Of a DNA stretch of 64,000 nt, positions 44,304 through 53,493 are shown in pieces. Source of the stretch: an uncultured Bacteriovorax sp. (GTDB lineage: Bacteria; Bdellovibrionota; Bacteriovoracia; Bacteriovoracales; Bacteriovoracaceae); assembly GCA_946481315.1 (NCBI GenBank), contig CAMLMH010000005.1, positions 124,001-188,000 on the forward strand. The letters run 5' to 3'. The position numbers were made by a program, and so were the translations under genes. The stretch's first letter is position 1. The number at the start of each line of letters is the position of its first letter. The notes under the pieces were generated by a model, which saw nothing but the letters and a program-made list of their open reading frames with translations, did no database searches and was not told the origin of the DNA.

Positions 44304-45800
44304 ATGCATCGCGTGTTAGTTGTTGATGATGACAAAGTTCTACAGGATTCAGTAAAAGAAGCCCTTCTTTATCACAGTTTTGCTGTCGATGTGGCCAATA
44401 ATGGTAAAGAAGCACTTCATGCTGTTTACAAAGAAAAATATGACCTGGTTGTTATGGATGTTAACATGCCGGAGATGGATGGTATTTCAGCACTGACTGA
44501 AATTAAAAAAGTCGATCCATCTGTCATCGTGATTATCCTCACGGCGTATTCAAACGTCAGCGATGCTGTCAAAGTCGTTAAAGAAGGCGCTTATAACTAT
44601 CTTGAAAAGCCTATTTCTTCAGAGAACTTAGTTGCACTGATTAAGCGAGCTCTAAAAGCACGATCCCTGGTTGAAACTTCAGCTTTTTCTTCGCCACGTC
44701 TTTCATTAGGTGGCGATGATCAGTTCGTGGGTGAATCCCATGTTATGCAGAAAGTTTTTAACGTCATTGATAAACTGGCCAAAGTAAACACTCCGGTACT
44801 TATTCGCGGTGAATCTGGTACCGGTAAAGAACTCGTTGCCCGCGCCATTCACTTTAATGGTCCGAGAAAAGATGCTAAGTTCGTAACAATAAATTTAGCT
44901 GCTGTTCCTGAAAATCTCATTGAATCTGAATTATTCGGTCACGAAAAAGGTGCTTTTACAGGTGCAGCTGAGCGTAAGCTTGGTAAATTCCAATATGCTG
45001 ATGGAGGTACACTCTTTCTGGACGAAATCGGAGATGTCAGTCCAACGATGCAGGTAAAGTTACTTCGTGTTCTACAGGAAAAAACATTTACACCAATCGG
45101 ATCTAATCGCGATATCAAAGTTGATGTCCGCGTGATCGCAGCCTCGCATAAGCCTTTTGAGCAAATGATTAAAGATGGCACATTTCGCGAAGATTTGTTC
45201 TACCGTCTGAATGTACTTCCGGTTTATCTGCCTCCTTTAAGAGAACGAAAAAGTGATATTCCTTTTCTTGTGGATTACTACATAAAATATTTTAATAACG
45301 TTCACGGTCTGAATATTAAAGGTGTAAGTGAAGAAGCAAAAAACCTGTTGGTAAATTTCTCCTGGCCGGGAAATATCCGGGAACTGCGAAATGTTATTGA
45401 GCACGCCTTTATTATTGAATCTTCTGACATGATTCAGGCACCATCACTTCCATCTAGTCTGAAGATGACAAGCCCAACAAAAGTTCCGGAACCGGAAGAA
45501 AATTCTGAAATGATGATCGACGTAGATGGAATCCAGGATTCTATCTTCGACATGAAGAGCGATGAAGACAAACGGGACATTGAAGGATTTTCTTTCAACA
45601 ACGTTTTGAACTCAAAAGAAATGGTCATGGATTTTCAAATTGCTAAAGATCTTTTTGAGAAAGAGTTTATTGTATGGGCCCTAAAACAAAACCGCGGAAA
45701 AATTAACCAGACGGCATTGAAGGCCAATATTCCTAAAAAAACTTTGCTACGCAAAATAGAAAAATATGAAATTAATGCCAAGGATTATGTAAACGGTTAA
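44304..45800 (+). CDS. NtrC-family sigma-54 activator response regulator
   Basis: A 498-residue regulator: receiver domain with phosphoacceptor D52 (VVMDVNMPEMDG), AAA+ domain with GESGTGKE, the sigma-54-contacting GAFTGA loop and the GGTLFLDEIGDVSP segment, then an acidic linker (about 385-450) and a C-terminal Fis-type helix-turn-helix (NRGKINQTALKANIPKKTLL). It would be phosphorylated by the CHASE2 kinase and open RpoN promoters. One such promoter exists in this window at 28584, but no sequence link between the two is shown. Confidence 0.93.
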   Translation: MHRVLVVDDDKVLQDSVKEALLYHSFAVDVANNGKEALHAVYKEKYDLVVMDVNMPEMDGISALTEIKKVDPSVIVIILTAYSNVSDAVKVVKEGAYNYLEKPISSENLVALIKRALKARSLVETSAFSSPRLSLGGDDQFVGESHVMQKVFNVIDKLAKVNTPVLIRGESGTGKELVARAIHFNGPRKDAKFVTINLAAVPENLIESELFGHEKGAFTGAAERKLGKFQYADGGTLFLDEIGDVSPTMQVKLLRVLQEKTFTPIGSNRDIKVDVRVIAASHKPFEQMIKDGTFREDLFYRLNVLPVYLPPLRERKSDIPFLVDYYIKYFNNVHGLNIKGVSEEAKNLLVNFSWPGNIRELRNVIEHAFIIESSDMIQAPSLPSSLKMTSPTKVPEPEENSEMMIDVDGIQDSIFDMKSDEDKRDIEGFSFNNVLNSKEMVMDFQIAKDLFEKEFIVWALKQNRGKINQTALKANIPKKTLLRKIEKYEINAKDYVNG

Positions 45801-45803
45801 CTT

Positions 45804-46307
45804 ATGAACATGATCTTTAAAATGTGCATTTTGATTTCAACAATTATCATTGGTGATCAGGCCACTAAGGCTATTGTCCAGCAAAATTTTTATCTGGGCG
45901 AAACTGTGCCGGTGATAGAAGGATTATTTCACTTCACTTACGTTCGCAACCCCGGGGCAGCTTTCGGAATGTTTGGTCACTCAGCTGATTGGATCAGAAT
46001 TCCATTGTTTTTCGGTGTACCTGTACTTGCTTGTTTTTGGCTTTTATATCTCATCTGGACCACCAGAAATAACAACAAACTGCAATGTCTGGCTTTCTCA
46101 CTTATTTTTGCCGGAGCAGTTGGAAATTTGATTGATCGTTTTTCCATGAACTACGTTGTCGACTTTCTGGATTTCTTCTGGGGGACTCATCACTTTCCGG
46201 CCTTCAATATTGCTGACAGTGCAATAACCATCGCAGCCATCTTGCTTATCTACGAGATTCTTTTTTTAAGTAAAAAGCAGAACGAAAGTGTTACCAATCC
46301 TCATTGA
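45804..46307 (+). CDS. lspA: lipoprotein signal peptidase
   Basis: A 167-residue membrane aspartic peptidase that removes the signal peptide from diacylated prolipoproteins. Four helices, RNPGAAFG, and the catalytic aspartates in NLIDRF...VVDFLDF and FNIADSAI are present. It starts three bases after the activator gene and overlaps lgt by 20 bases. The many lipoproteins in this window are its substrates. Confidence 0.95.
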   Translation: MNMIFKMCILISTIIIGDQATKAIVQQNFYLGETVPVIEGLFHFTYVRNPGAAFGMFGHSADWIRIPLFFGVPVLACFWLLYLIWTTRNNNKLQCLAFSLIFAGAVGNLIDRFSMNYVVDFLDFFWGTHHFPAFNIADSAITIAAILLIYEILFLSKKQNESVTNPH

Positions 46308-47019
46308 AACGAGCTGGCTCACTCTTTTTAGCTATCCGCTTTTTATGGGGCTGGGATGGGGTAGTGCCTATGCTTTTACCCGTTATATTTTTGAAAAATA
46401 TGAATTATCAGGTCGCGGCTTGCCTCTGCTTTTCATCGCTATGTTTGTCAGTTCCTGGATCGGTGCAAAGGTCTTCTTCCTCTGGTTTTCTGCAAGCGAT
46501 AAATTTTCACAATATCTGTATGCAGATAACTTCTGGCTAGGAGGTGGATTTGTTTTTTACGGCGGATTCATATTCAGTTTAATTACGTATTTTATGCTTA
46601 CTATTGCTTTCAAAAAACTTGAGTTCCGCCATTCTAAATACCTGGCCCCAGGACTGGCCTTGGGACATGCTATCGGCAGGATAGGATGTTTTCTTACTGG
46701 ATGCTGTTTTGGGGAAGTCTGTGACTTACCTTGGGCCATCCATATGCATGGATTTGAACGACATCCGGTTCAACTATACGAAGCTGCTGGATTGTTCGTT
46801 TTATTCTGGCTTATGCTCCGGATGTTGAAACAGCAGCAGTCGAACATTCGGGTCTTTTGCACTTACATTTTGTTTTACAGCTCACTTCGTTTTGTGGTGG
46901 AGTTTTTTCGTGGTGACATCGTTCGTGGTATTCACACTTATTCCCTTTCAACCTCTCAATGGGTCTCCTTGGCCCTGATTGGCCTGACTTTGATTGCATG
47001 GCAAAAGTTTAAGGCATAG
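46288..47019 (+). CDS. lgt: prolipoprotein diacylglyceryl transferase
   Basis: A 243-residue membrane enzyme that transfers diacylglycerol from phosphatidylglycerol to the lipobox cysteine, the step before LspA. The signature HAIGRIGCFLTGCCFG and the C-terminal GxxxxxVEFFRGD-like RFVVEFFRGDIVRG are present. It starts with GTG inside the lspA end, so the two are translated together. The helices number about seven, as in the family. Confidence 0.93.
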   Translation: MLPILIETSWLTLFSYPLFMGLGWGSAYAFTRYIFEKYELSGRGLPLLFIAMFVSSWIGAKVFFLWFSASDKFSQYLYADNFWLGGGFVFYGGFIFSLITYFMLTIAFKKLEFRHSKYLAPGLALGHAIGRIGCFLTGCCFGEVCDLPWAIHMHGFERHPVQLYEAAGLFVLFWLMLRMLKQQQSNIRVFCTYILFYSSLRFVVEFFRGDIVRGIHTYSLSTSQWVSLALIGLTLIAWQKFKA

Positions 47020-47137
47020 AAAAGCGGCTATTTTGTTCCACTCAAAACCTGTTTATAGCGACTTATAACACCAGGCTTTTACTTTCTTTTTATTGAGTTA
47101 CAATTATTTAGATACGTCCTCATATCAGGAAACGCCG

Positions 47138-48112
47138 ATGCTAAAATTCCTTTGCTTCACTTTCATTCTGACAATTTCCATTCCGCTTTATGCTCAGGAT
47201 GAATCCGTCATTAATTTTCTGACCGAAAAAACACTGACTGATTTTCAAAAAGGGGTAGAGCTTTACAACCAGGAACGGGAAAAAGATTTACCGGAGATTA
47301 AAGCAAAGGATGATTTCTATACTTTTAAAATTAAAAAGAATCAGGTGCGCTTTACCATCGTAGGCTATTTGAAGGGACAAATTTTCGTCAATGAAAAATT
47401 AAGCTCTCTGCCTTTCTCGCAAGTGAAGACGAGCTGGTTAAATATTTTTATTGCTGAAGCTTTGGCAGATGATTTACCTACTCTGGATGGGGATTCGACA
47501 CGTGTCTTGCTTAAAACTCTTTCAACATTTGCAGGCAAGCTGGAAAAAGTCGGGATGACCTGTTTTTCTGATAGCTGTAAACGGGAAATCCGGGAAAAGA
47601 ACCTCTCGCGCATTTCAGCCACCTTGAGAGCAAAAAAAGAAGAATGTGAAGAGCGCAAAGAAGAAACAGGCTCTTCGCTTAACCGTTTTAAGCAACTTAA
47701 CTCTATCCACGCTCTGGCCATGACAGTGCTTCCAGAATATGAAAACATAAAGAAGTTTATGCAACAAACCCTGGATGCAAAAAAGAAAGATGTAAATTCT
47801 TTTATGGAAGACTATATGGGAAGTGATGCCAAACCTCACGCCAACTGTATGGAAATCATGCTTGCGGGATCATTGGTTGACGGAAAAGCCAGTCTTAGTA
47901 AATTATCCGCAGCCATGGCACTCAGTACTCAGGCAGAGGCGATCGTGAATAAGGCTAAAAGCAATTGCATTGAGCTTCAGGAATTGAAATCCTGTATGGT
48001 AGGACTCCGCCAGGACGCTGAGGCGATTAGCAATGCTCAGAGACAGCCAAAAGATCGGGTTGATATTCCTAATGTACAGGAAGATTCTTACCGAAGGACA
48101 ATGTCTAAATAA
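47138..48112 (+). CDS. exported helical protein of unknown function
   Basis: About 324 residues from ATG 47138, which has AGGA (47127-47130) seven bases ahead and begins a signal peptide (MLKFLCFTFILTISIPLYAQ). The mature protein is charged and helical. It carries six or more cysteines in the middle and end (MTCFSDSCKR, then KKEECEERK, ...NCMEIM, SNCIELQELKSCM), likely disulfide-bonded in the periplasm. No family is recognised. It converges on the ferredoxin gene. Confidence 0.65.
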   Translation: MLKFLCFTFILTISIPLYAQDESVINFLTEKTLTDFQKGVELYNQEREKDLPEIKAKDDFYTFKIKKNQVRFTIVGYLKGQIFVNEKLSSLPFSQVKTSWLNIFIAEALADDLPTLDGDSTRVLLKTLSTFAGKLEKVGMTCFSDSCKREIREKNLSRISATLRAKKEECEERKEETGSSLNRFKQLNSIHALAMTVLPEYENIKKFMQQTLDAKKKDVNSFMEDYMGSDAKPHANCMEIMLAGSLVDGKASLSKLSAAMALSTQAEAIVNKAKSNCIELQELKSCMVGLRQDAEAISNAQRQPKDRVDIPNVQEDSYRRTMSK

Positions 48113-48544
48113 TTATTCTGTGATTTTTTTAGTGAATTCAGAAAGCTTTTCTTCTGAAACATAAAGCTCAGAAGCGAGGGTTTCAGACGACCATGCAGTA
48201 AATGCATCGTCATGCTCGTACATGGTGATCGTTTCCCACGGACAGTCCTGTGAACAATTCTGACAGCCAATACAACGGGCCAGGTCGATTTCAACCATCT
48301 GGCCAAATTGCGGATTTAAGGGATTTGGTCCTGGCACTAACTCAATAGAATCAACCGGACAGCCCTGAATACAAACCTCACATCCAGTACAACCGGATTG
48401 ATGAACAACTGCCAGAAGTTTAGGTGGTTTCTTCCCTTTTCTACGAGGTTTGAGCCGTGCAGTATGAAAAGGATTTTCCACGATGATTGCTTCATCGGAA
48501 TCATTGTTTGTATCGTTTTGTGCTGGTGTATTATCGGTGCTCAT
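48113..48544 (-). CDS. 2[4Fe-4S] ferredoxin-like protein
   Basis: A 143-residue protein with a hydrophilic, acidic N-terminus, a basic RLKPRRKGKKPP stretch, then two cluster motifs: CTGCEVCIQGCP at about residues 52-63 and CIGCQNCSQDCP at about 91-102. The C-terminal 40 residues extend past the usual ferredoxin. It is divergent from icmF, 187 bases apart, and adjacent to no clear oxidoreductase. Confidence 0.85.
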   Translation of the reverse strand: MSTDNTPAQNDTNNDSDEAIIVENPFHTARLKPRRKGKKPPKLLAVVHQSGCTGCEVCIQGCPVDSIELVPGPNPLNPQFGQMVEIDLARCIGCQNCSQDCPWETITMYEHDDAFTAWSSETLASELYVSEEKLSEFTKKITE

Positions 48545-48636
48545 AGCAAACCAAATTCATATCTTTTGTGTTAATAACTAGGGCTAATAATACCAGAAGT
48601 ACGCTTTTCTTGCTAATAGATTTGCAAGGATTTAAA

Positions 48637-48706
48637 GTTAAGGCCGTTTTATCGAGCTTAACCCGTGCTAAACGAAGACTATTTTCGTCAATTCCGCCGT
48701 GCTAAA
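48637..48706. repeat. inverted and direct repeats in the icmF leader
   Basis: GTTAAG (48637-48642) / CTTAAC (48657-48662) form an inverted repeat. CCGTGCTAAA occurs twice, at 48663-48672 and 48697-48706, 34 bases apart. A possible promoter (TTGCTA 48610-48615, 17 bases, TAAAGT 48633-48638) lies just ahead, so the repeats sit where a repressor could act. Nothing else is seen in this 187-base gap, and no cobalamin riboswitch is apparent. Confidence 0.35.
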
Positions 48707-48731
48707 GGGCGTAAAAAGAGAGTAAAAGTTA

Positions 48732-51700
48732 ATGAAGAAACTACGTTTTGTTACTGCAGCCAGCTTATTTGATGGCCACGATGTGTCGGTCAATATTATG
48801 CGCCGTATGCTTCAAGCTAAAGGTGTCGAAGTGATTCACTTAGGGCACAACCGTTCCGCACAGGAAGTTGTAGATGCAGCCATTCAGGAAGATGTAAATG
48901 CCGTGGCCTTGAGTTCATATCAGGGAGGACACGTTGAATATTTCACTTATATTCGCGAACTGCTGGATAAAGCCGGTGCAAAGAACGTAAAAATCTTTGG
49001 CGGCGGAGGCGGAGTTATTACTCCTTCCGAAATTAATCTGCTTCACTCGCGTGGAATCACCCGTATCTATTCTCCGCAAGACGGAATGGAAATCGGATTA
49101 AATGGCATCATCGATGACATGATTAAAAGAGCAGAAGAATCAACTTTGTCAGGAATCGATTTTTCAAAATTTGATGTAAAGAATTTAGACAAGCGTTCTC
49201 TTTCAAAAGTTATTACAGCCATCGAAGATAATGGTGAAATTCCAGTGAAGTTTCCGGTGGGCAATGTTCCTGTTTTAGGAATAACCGGAACCGGGGGGGC
49301 TGGAAAATCTTCTTTGATTGATGAAATGCTCCTGCGTTTTTATCGTCATTCTCCTGATTGCAGAATTGCTTTAATTTCAGTTGATCCGACAAAAAAGAAA
49401 ACCTCTGGTGCGCTATTGGGAGACCGTATTCGTTTAGGTAGTGCGAGCTTTAATAATTTTTATATTCGTTCATTGGCTACCCGCGATTCAAATACTGAGC
49501 TTTCTCCTCACATAAAAGACGTAGTCGCTTTTTTAAAATCGCAGCCCTTTGATCTGATACTGGTTGAGACTTCTGGTATCGGACAAGCAAGTGACGAGAT
49601 CACAAAAGTTGCAGACAAATGTATTTACGTCATGACCCCGGAATACGGAGCAGCGACTCAACTTGAAAAAATCGAAATGCTTGAAGCTGCAGACTTTATC
49701 GTTCTCAATAAGTTTGAAAAACCTCGCTCCGAAGATGCTCTTCGAGATATTCGGAAACAGTGGCGCAGAAACCACAATCAATTTGCCGGCCACCCAGGGG
49801 CTCCGGAAGATGATCAATTACCAGTTTATGGAACAATGGCCAGTCAGTTTAACGATGTTGGAGTGAATGCATTATTTTTTGATGTCGTTTCTGCACTTAA
49901 ATTAAAAGCACAAAACATGGAGTCGCTTAAACGCGATAAAGCTCCTTCCATAAAAAAGAGAATTATTGCTCCGGAGCGATCACTTTATCTTCGCGATATT
50001 GCCGGAACAGTACGCTCTTACAACAAAGAAGCACTGGAAACAGCTGAGAAAATGAAAGATTACGAAGCTCTGCTTGTGGCCAGTAATTTACTTAAAGGAA
50101 ACAAAGATCTTGAGGCAAAACTCGCTGAAGTAAAAGCTTCAATCCCGGAATCAGCTTTTGCTGAACTAAAAACTTTTGATGAAACAATTGCTCAGTATGA
50201 GTCCGGAACTTTTTCTTATTTTGTCCGTGGAAAAGAAATTAAAGTTAAAACGAAATACAAATCCCTTTCTGGGAATGATATTTCGAAAGTCGCGTACCCG
50301 AATTTTCATTCGATGACGGAAAAGTATCGATTTATTAAGGATTCAAATCTTCCGGGGCACTTCCCGTTTGCCGCCGGAATTTTTCCGTTCAAACGTGCCG
50401 ATGAAGACCCAAAAAGAATGTTTGCCGGAGAAGGTGGACCACTTAGAACTAATAAACGTTTCCATTACCTGTCGAAAGATGACAAAGCAAAACGCCTCTC
50501 AACTGCGTTTGACTCGGTAACATTGTACGGTGAAGATCCAGACACTCGTCCGGACATTTTTGGGAAAATCGGTGAAGCCGGTGTTTCCATTGCAACATTA
50601 GATGACATGCAGGATCTCTATAAAGGCTTCAGCTTGATCGATCCTTATACATCTGTATCAATGACGATCAATGGACCAGCTCCAATTATCCTTGCGCTTT
50701 TTATGAACACAGCAATGAAGCAGTCGCTTTCTGGAGATGATTTCTGGAATGAACAAAAACGCATCGAGATCATGCGCCAGGTTCGCGGGACCGTTCAGGC
50801 CGATATTTTAAAAGAAGATCAGGCGCAAAACACTTGTATCTTCTCACTGGAGTTTGCTCTCAAAATGATGGGGGATATTCAGGAATACTTCTGCAGAAAC
50901 GCCATTAAAAACTATTATTCAGTTTCAATTTCGGGATACCACATCGCTGAAGCAGGCGCGAATCCAATTTCACAGATGGCTTTCACGCTTTCAAACGGAT
51001 TCACGTTTGTTGAGTATTATTTGTCGCGTGGAATGAAGATTGATGATTTCTCGCAAAACTTGTCATACTTCTTTTCTAATGGTCTGGATCCGGAATACAC
51101 CGTCATGGGACGAGTGGCTCGTAAAATCTGGGCAGTGACATTAAGAGATAAGTACGGCGCGAATGAAAAATCGCAGCAATTCAAATACCATGTTCAAACA
51201 TCGGGACGTTCATTGCATGCGCAGGAAATCGATTTTAACGATATCAGAACGACTTTACAGGCATTTTTAGCGCTTTCCGATAACTGTAACTCACTTCATA
51301 CCAACGCCTATGATGAAGCTATCACAACACCAACAGAAGAGTCGGTGAGACGGGCGATGGCGATTCAGATGATCATTAATCGTGAATTCGGAATGAATAA
51401 AACAGATAACCCAGTTCAAGGCGCATATATCGTAGAAGAATTAGCAGCAATCGTCGAAGAGCAGGTTCTTCGCGAATTTGAAAATATCTCGGATAAAGGC
51501 GGAGTGCTTGGTGCTATGGAATCCATGTATCAGCGTTCTAAAATCCAGGAAGAGTCCCTCTATTATGAAACCTTGAAGGATTCAGGAGAATTTCCGATCA
51601 TTGGTGTAAACACGTACATTTCTCCGGACATCAAAGAGCAGATGGCCAAAGAAATAGAAATTTCTCGTTGTACTGATGAAGAAAAAATGGATCAGATCAA

Positions 51701-51887
51701 CCGTCTGAACGCTTTTAAAAACCGCAATAAAGAAAAAACCCAGGAAGCTTTAAAACGTCTGAGAGAAGTCGCTCTTAATGATGGAAACGTTTTTGAAGAG
51801 TTACTTTATACCGTTAACTTCGCCAGTCTCGGACAGATTACTAACTTACTTTACGAAGTAGGCGGTAAGTATAGAAGGAATATGTAA
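48732..51887 (+). CDS. icmF: fused isobutyryl-CoA mutase IcmF
   Basis: A 1051-residue fusion. The B12-binding domain (about 1-130, FDGHDVSVNIMRRML) is followed by a MeaI-like G-protein chaperone domain with GTGGAGKSS at about residues 184-192. The mutase barrel has FPFAAGIFPFKRADEDP, then RMFAGEGGP and TSVSMTINGPAPIILALFMN. IcmF interconverts isobutyryl-CoA and n-butyryl-CoA (and related acyl-CoAs) with adenosylcobalamin; the G-domain guards cofactor loading. The exact substrate is not decided by eye. The cobalamin adenosyltransferase gene overlaps its stop. Confidence 0.95.
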   Translation: MKKLRFVTAASLFDGHDVSVNIMRRMLQAKGVEVIHLGHNRSAQEVVDAAIQEDVNAVALSSYQGGHVEYFTYIRELLDKAGAKNVKIFGGGGGVITPSEINLLHSRGITRIYSPQDGMEIGLNGIIDDMIKRAEESTLSGIDFSKFDVKNLDKRSLSKVITAIEDNGEIPVKFPVGNVPVLGITGTGGAGKSSLIDEMLLRFYRHSPDCRIALISVDPTKKKTSGALLGDRIRLGSASFNNFYIRSLATRDSNTELSPHIKDVVAFLKSQPFDLILVETSGIGQASDEITKVADKCIYVMTPEYGAATQLEKIEMLEAADFIVLNKFEKPRSEDALRDIRKQWRRNHNQFAGHPGAPEDDQLPVYGTMASQFNDVGVNALFFDVVSALKLKAQNMESLKRDKAPSIKKRIIAPERSLYLRDIAGTVRSYNKEALETAEKMKDYEALLVASNLLKGNKDLEAKLAEVKASIPESAFAELKTFDETIAQYESGTFSYFVRGKEIKVKTKYKSLSGNDISKVAYPNFHSMTEKYRFIKDSNLPGHFPFAAGIFPFKRADEDPKRMFAGEGGPLRTNKRFHYLSKDDKAKRLSTAFDSVTLYGEDPDTRPDIFGKIGEAGVSIATLDDMQDLYKGFSLIDPYTSVSMTINGPAPIILALFMNTAMKQSLSGDDFWNEQKRIEIMRQVRGTVQADILKEDQAQNTCIFSLEFALKMMGDIQEYFCRNAIKNYYSVSISGYHIAEAGANPISQMAFTLSNGFTFVEYYLSRGMKIDDFSQNLSYFFSNGLDPEYTVMGRVARKIWAVTLRDKYGANEKSQQFKYHVQTSGRSLHAQEIDFNDIRTTLQAFLALSDNCNSLHTNAYDEAITTPTEESVRRAMAIQMIINREFGMNKTDNPVQGAYIVEELAAIVEEQVLREFENISDKGGVLGAMESMYQRSKIQEESLYYETLKDSGEFPIIGVNTYISPDIKEQMAKEIEISRCTDEEKMDQINRLNAFKNRNKEKTQEALKRLREVALNDGNVFEELLYTVNFASLGQITNLLYEVGGKYRRNM

Positions 51888-52450
51888 TGAACAAAGCATC
51901 GGTTTATACTCGTACAGGTGATAAAGGCATGACGGGGCTCGTTGGCGGGACCAGGATTAAAAAAAGCGATCCTCGCATTAATCTGTATGGCGAAGTCGAT
52001 GAATTAAATTCAGTCATAGGTTTTGCTGGCTCATTTCTCAACGATCCCGTAGAGCTAAGTTTATTGCAAAAAATTCAATCTTCACTTTTTGATCTGGGCA
52101 GCAATCTGGCATGTGAAAAAGAAAAACGCGAGCAGTTCAAACTTCCCCAGATTAAAGAAGCATTAATAGAAGAAATGGAGAAGGAAATTGACCGCCTTGA
52201 CCAGACTCTTCCCGAATTAAAACATTTCATTTTGCCAGGTGGAACCCCGGCAGCAGCTGCTTTTCATGTCTGTCGAACGGTCTGCAGAAGAGTAGAGCGA
52301 ACAATGGTTGATTTTGAGGATGCCCATCCCGGGGAAGTTCCAGAGCGAGCTATTCAATATGTAAATCGTCTATCGGATTTTTTCTTTATTCTCTCGCGCT
52401 ATGTAAATCATCGCTCGGGAGTAAAAGAAAAAGAATGGATTCCCAATTAA
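51887..52450 (+). CDS. PduO-type cob(I)alamin adenosyltransferase
   Basis: A 187-residue enzyme that makes adenosylcobalamin from ATP and cob(I)alamin. The N-terminal VYTRTGDKGMTGLVGGTR, YGEVDELNS, the CRTVCRRVERTMV helix and the end YVNRLSDFFFILSRYVNHRS are the PduO/MMAB family markers. Its ATG shares a base with the icmF stop (TAATG), so cofactor maker and user are translated together, in keeping with direct handover of the cofactor. Confidence 0.95.
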   Translation: MNKASVYTRTGDKGMTGLVGGTRIKKSDPRINLYGEVDELNSVIGFAGSFLNDPVELSLLQKIQSSLFDLGSNLACEKEKREQFKLPQIKEALIEEMEKEIDRLDQTLPELKHFILPGGTPAAAAFHVCRTVCRRVERTMVDFEDAHPGEVPERAIQYVNRLSDFFFILSRYVNHRSGVKEKEWIPN

Positions 52451-53038
52451 CTATTTTTTCTTTTTTTCGCCGATTTTTTCCAGCTTCAGCATTTTTGTCA
52501 TGCCTGAACTCTCTTCTTGTTCAATGACATTTTCGTTATGCTTTACCCAGTCCTGAACTGTTGGTTTTTTCTTCATTATGTCTTTGTTCAGGACAACGGT
52601 TGGTTTCTTTGGAGCAGTTTTAGGATCTTCCTTGGGAGCTATTACGCTTGGAGAGGACATCTGTGAGTCAGGAAGAACGGGCAAAGTTTTGTCTTCACTG
52701 CTATTGAGATTAGAAGTCCCGATGGATTGTCGCTCTTTAGGTGTTAGTTTTTTAGTGTCGATTTTTATCAGTGTATTTCCTACCCGAATAACATCGTTTA
52801 GCCGAAATAAGGTCTGATGGATGCGACTGTTATTGAGATATGAACCGTTGGTTGAAGCAAGATCTTCAAAAAGAACTTCGCCTTTTTTGGTCAGGGAAAA
52901 TGCACAGTGCTGACTGGACATCTTCCCATCCTGGATTTTGTAATCTGCAGAGCTTGAACGTCCTAGAATGACTCTGTCGATGATCGGCAATTCAGCAAGT
53001 TGCCCGTCTTCCGTCTTAATAACTAATACAACAGCCAT
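52451..53038 (-). CDS. FHA-domain protein
   Basis: A 195-residue protein with an N-terminal forkhead-associated domain (about 5-95): VILGRSSSADYKIQDGKMSS then QHCAFSL and DLASTNGSYLNNSRI give the GR, S-x-x-H and NG phosphothreonine-binding residues. The rest is a lysine/proline-rich disordered tail. It should bind a phosphothreonine partner in the cytoplasm, but no Ser/Thr kinase is present in the window. AAGGAG lies ahead of the ATG. Confidence 0.9.
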   Translation of the reverse strand: MAVVLVIKTEDGQLAELPIIDRVILGRSSSADYKIQDGKMSSQHCAFSLTKKGEVLFEDLASTNGSYLNNSRIHQTLFRLNDVIRVGNTLIKIDTKKLTPKERQSIGTSNLNSSEDKTLPVLPDSQMSSPSVIAPKEDPKTAPKKPTVVLNKDIMKKKPTVQDWVKHNENVIEQEESSGMTKMLKLEKIGEKKKK

Positions 53039-53160
53039 AAAGATTACTCCTTAAGTAAATAATAACTCATTATGTATATGTATAAAGGGGGAGAACATTC
53101 TTCCATGATTATGGTAAAATATGTTAAGAAGACTTATTAAGTCAGAATTCAGGAGCTTTT

Positions 53161-53493
53161 ATGGAACAAATTTTAACTGTAACGGACAAGGCCCTATCGC
53201 ATATTCGGGAAATTTATCAGCAGGAACAACAAAGCCTGGATAAAGGTCTGCGCTTAGGTGTGACTGGCGGCGGCTGTTCGGGACTTTCCTATAAAATTGA
53301 ATTTTCGGAAAAAAAAGAAAAAGACAACGTTCTGGACTTTGGTGACATTAAAATTTTTATTGATCCTAAATCATCTATTTATTTAAAAGGTGTTGAACTG
53401 GACTTTAAGGATGGTTTGAACGGCAAAGGTTTTGTTTTCAGTAATCCAAATGCAACCAACACCTGCGGTTGTGGCGAATCCTTTTCAGTTTAA
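53161..53493 (+). CDS. A-type iron-sulfur carrier (IscA/ErpA family)
   Basis: A 110-residue HesB/IscA fold protein with the three cluster cysteines in GVTGGGCSGLSYKIEF and the C-terminal CGCGESF. It carries Fe-S clusters from the assembly scaffold to targets. CAGGAG precedes the ATG. The next gene starts one codon step after its stop (TAAATG) and encodes a YgfZ-like protein that also acts in Fe-S enzyme repair, so they form a functional pair. Confidence 0.93.
   Translation: MEQILTVTDKALSHIREIYQQEQQSLDKGLRLGVTGGGCSGLSYKIEFSEKKEKDNVLDFGDIKIFIDPKSSIYLKGVELDFKDGLNGKGFVFSNPNATNTCGCGESFSV

Noticed and set aside
48545..48731. Cobalamin riboswitch upstream of icmF
   Set aside because: I could not find the B12-box or a suitable fold, and the gap is short.
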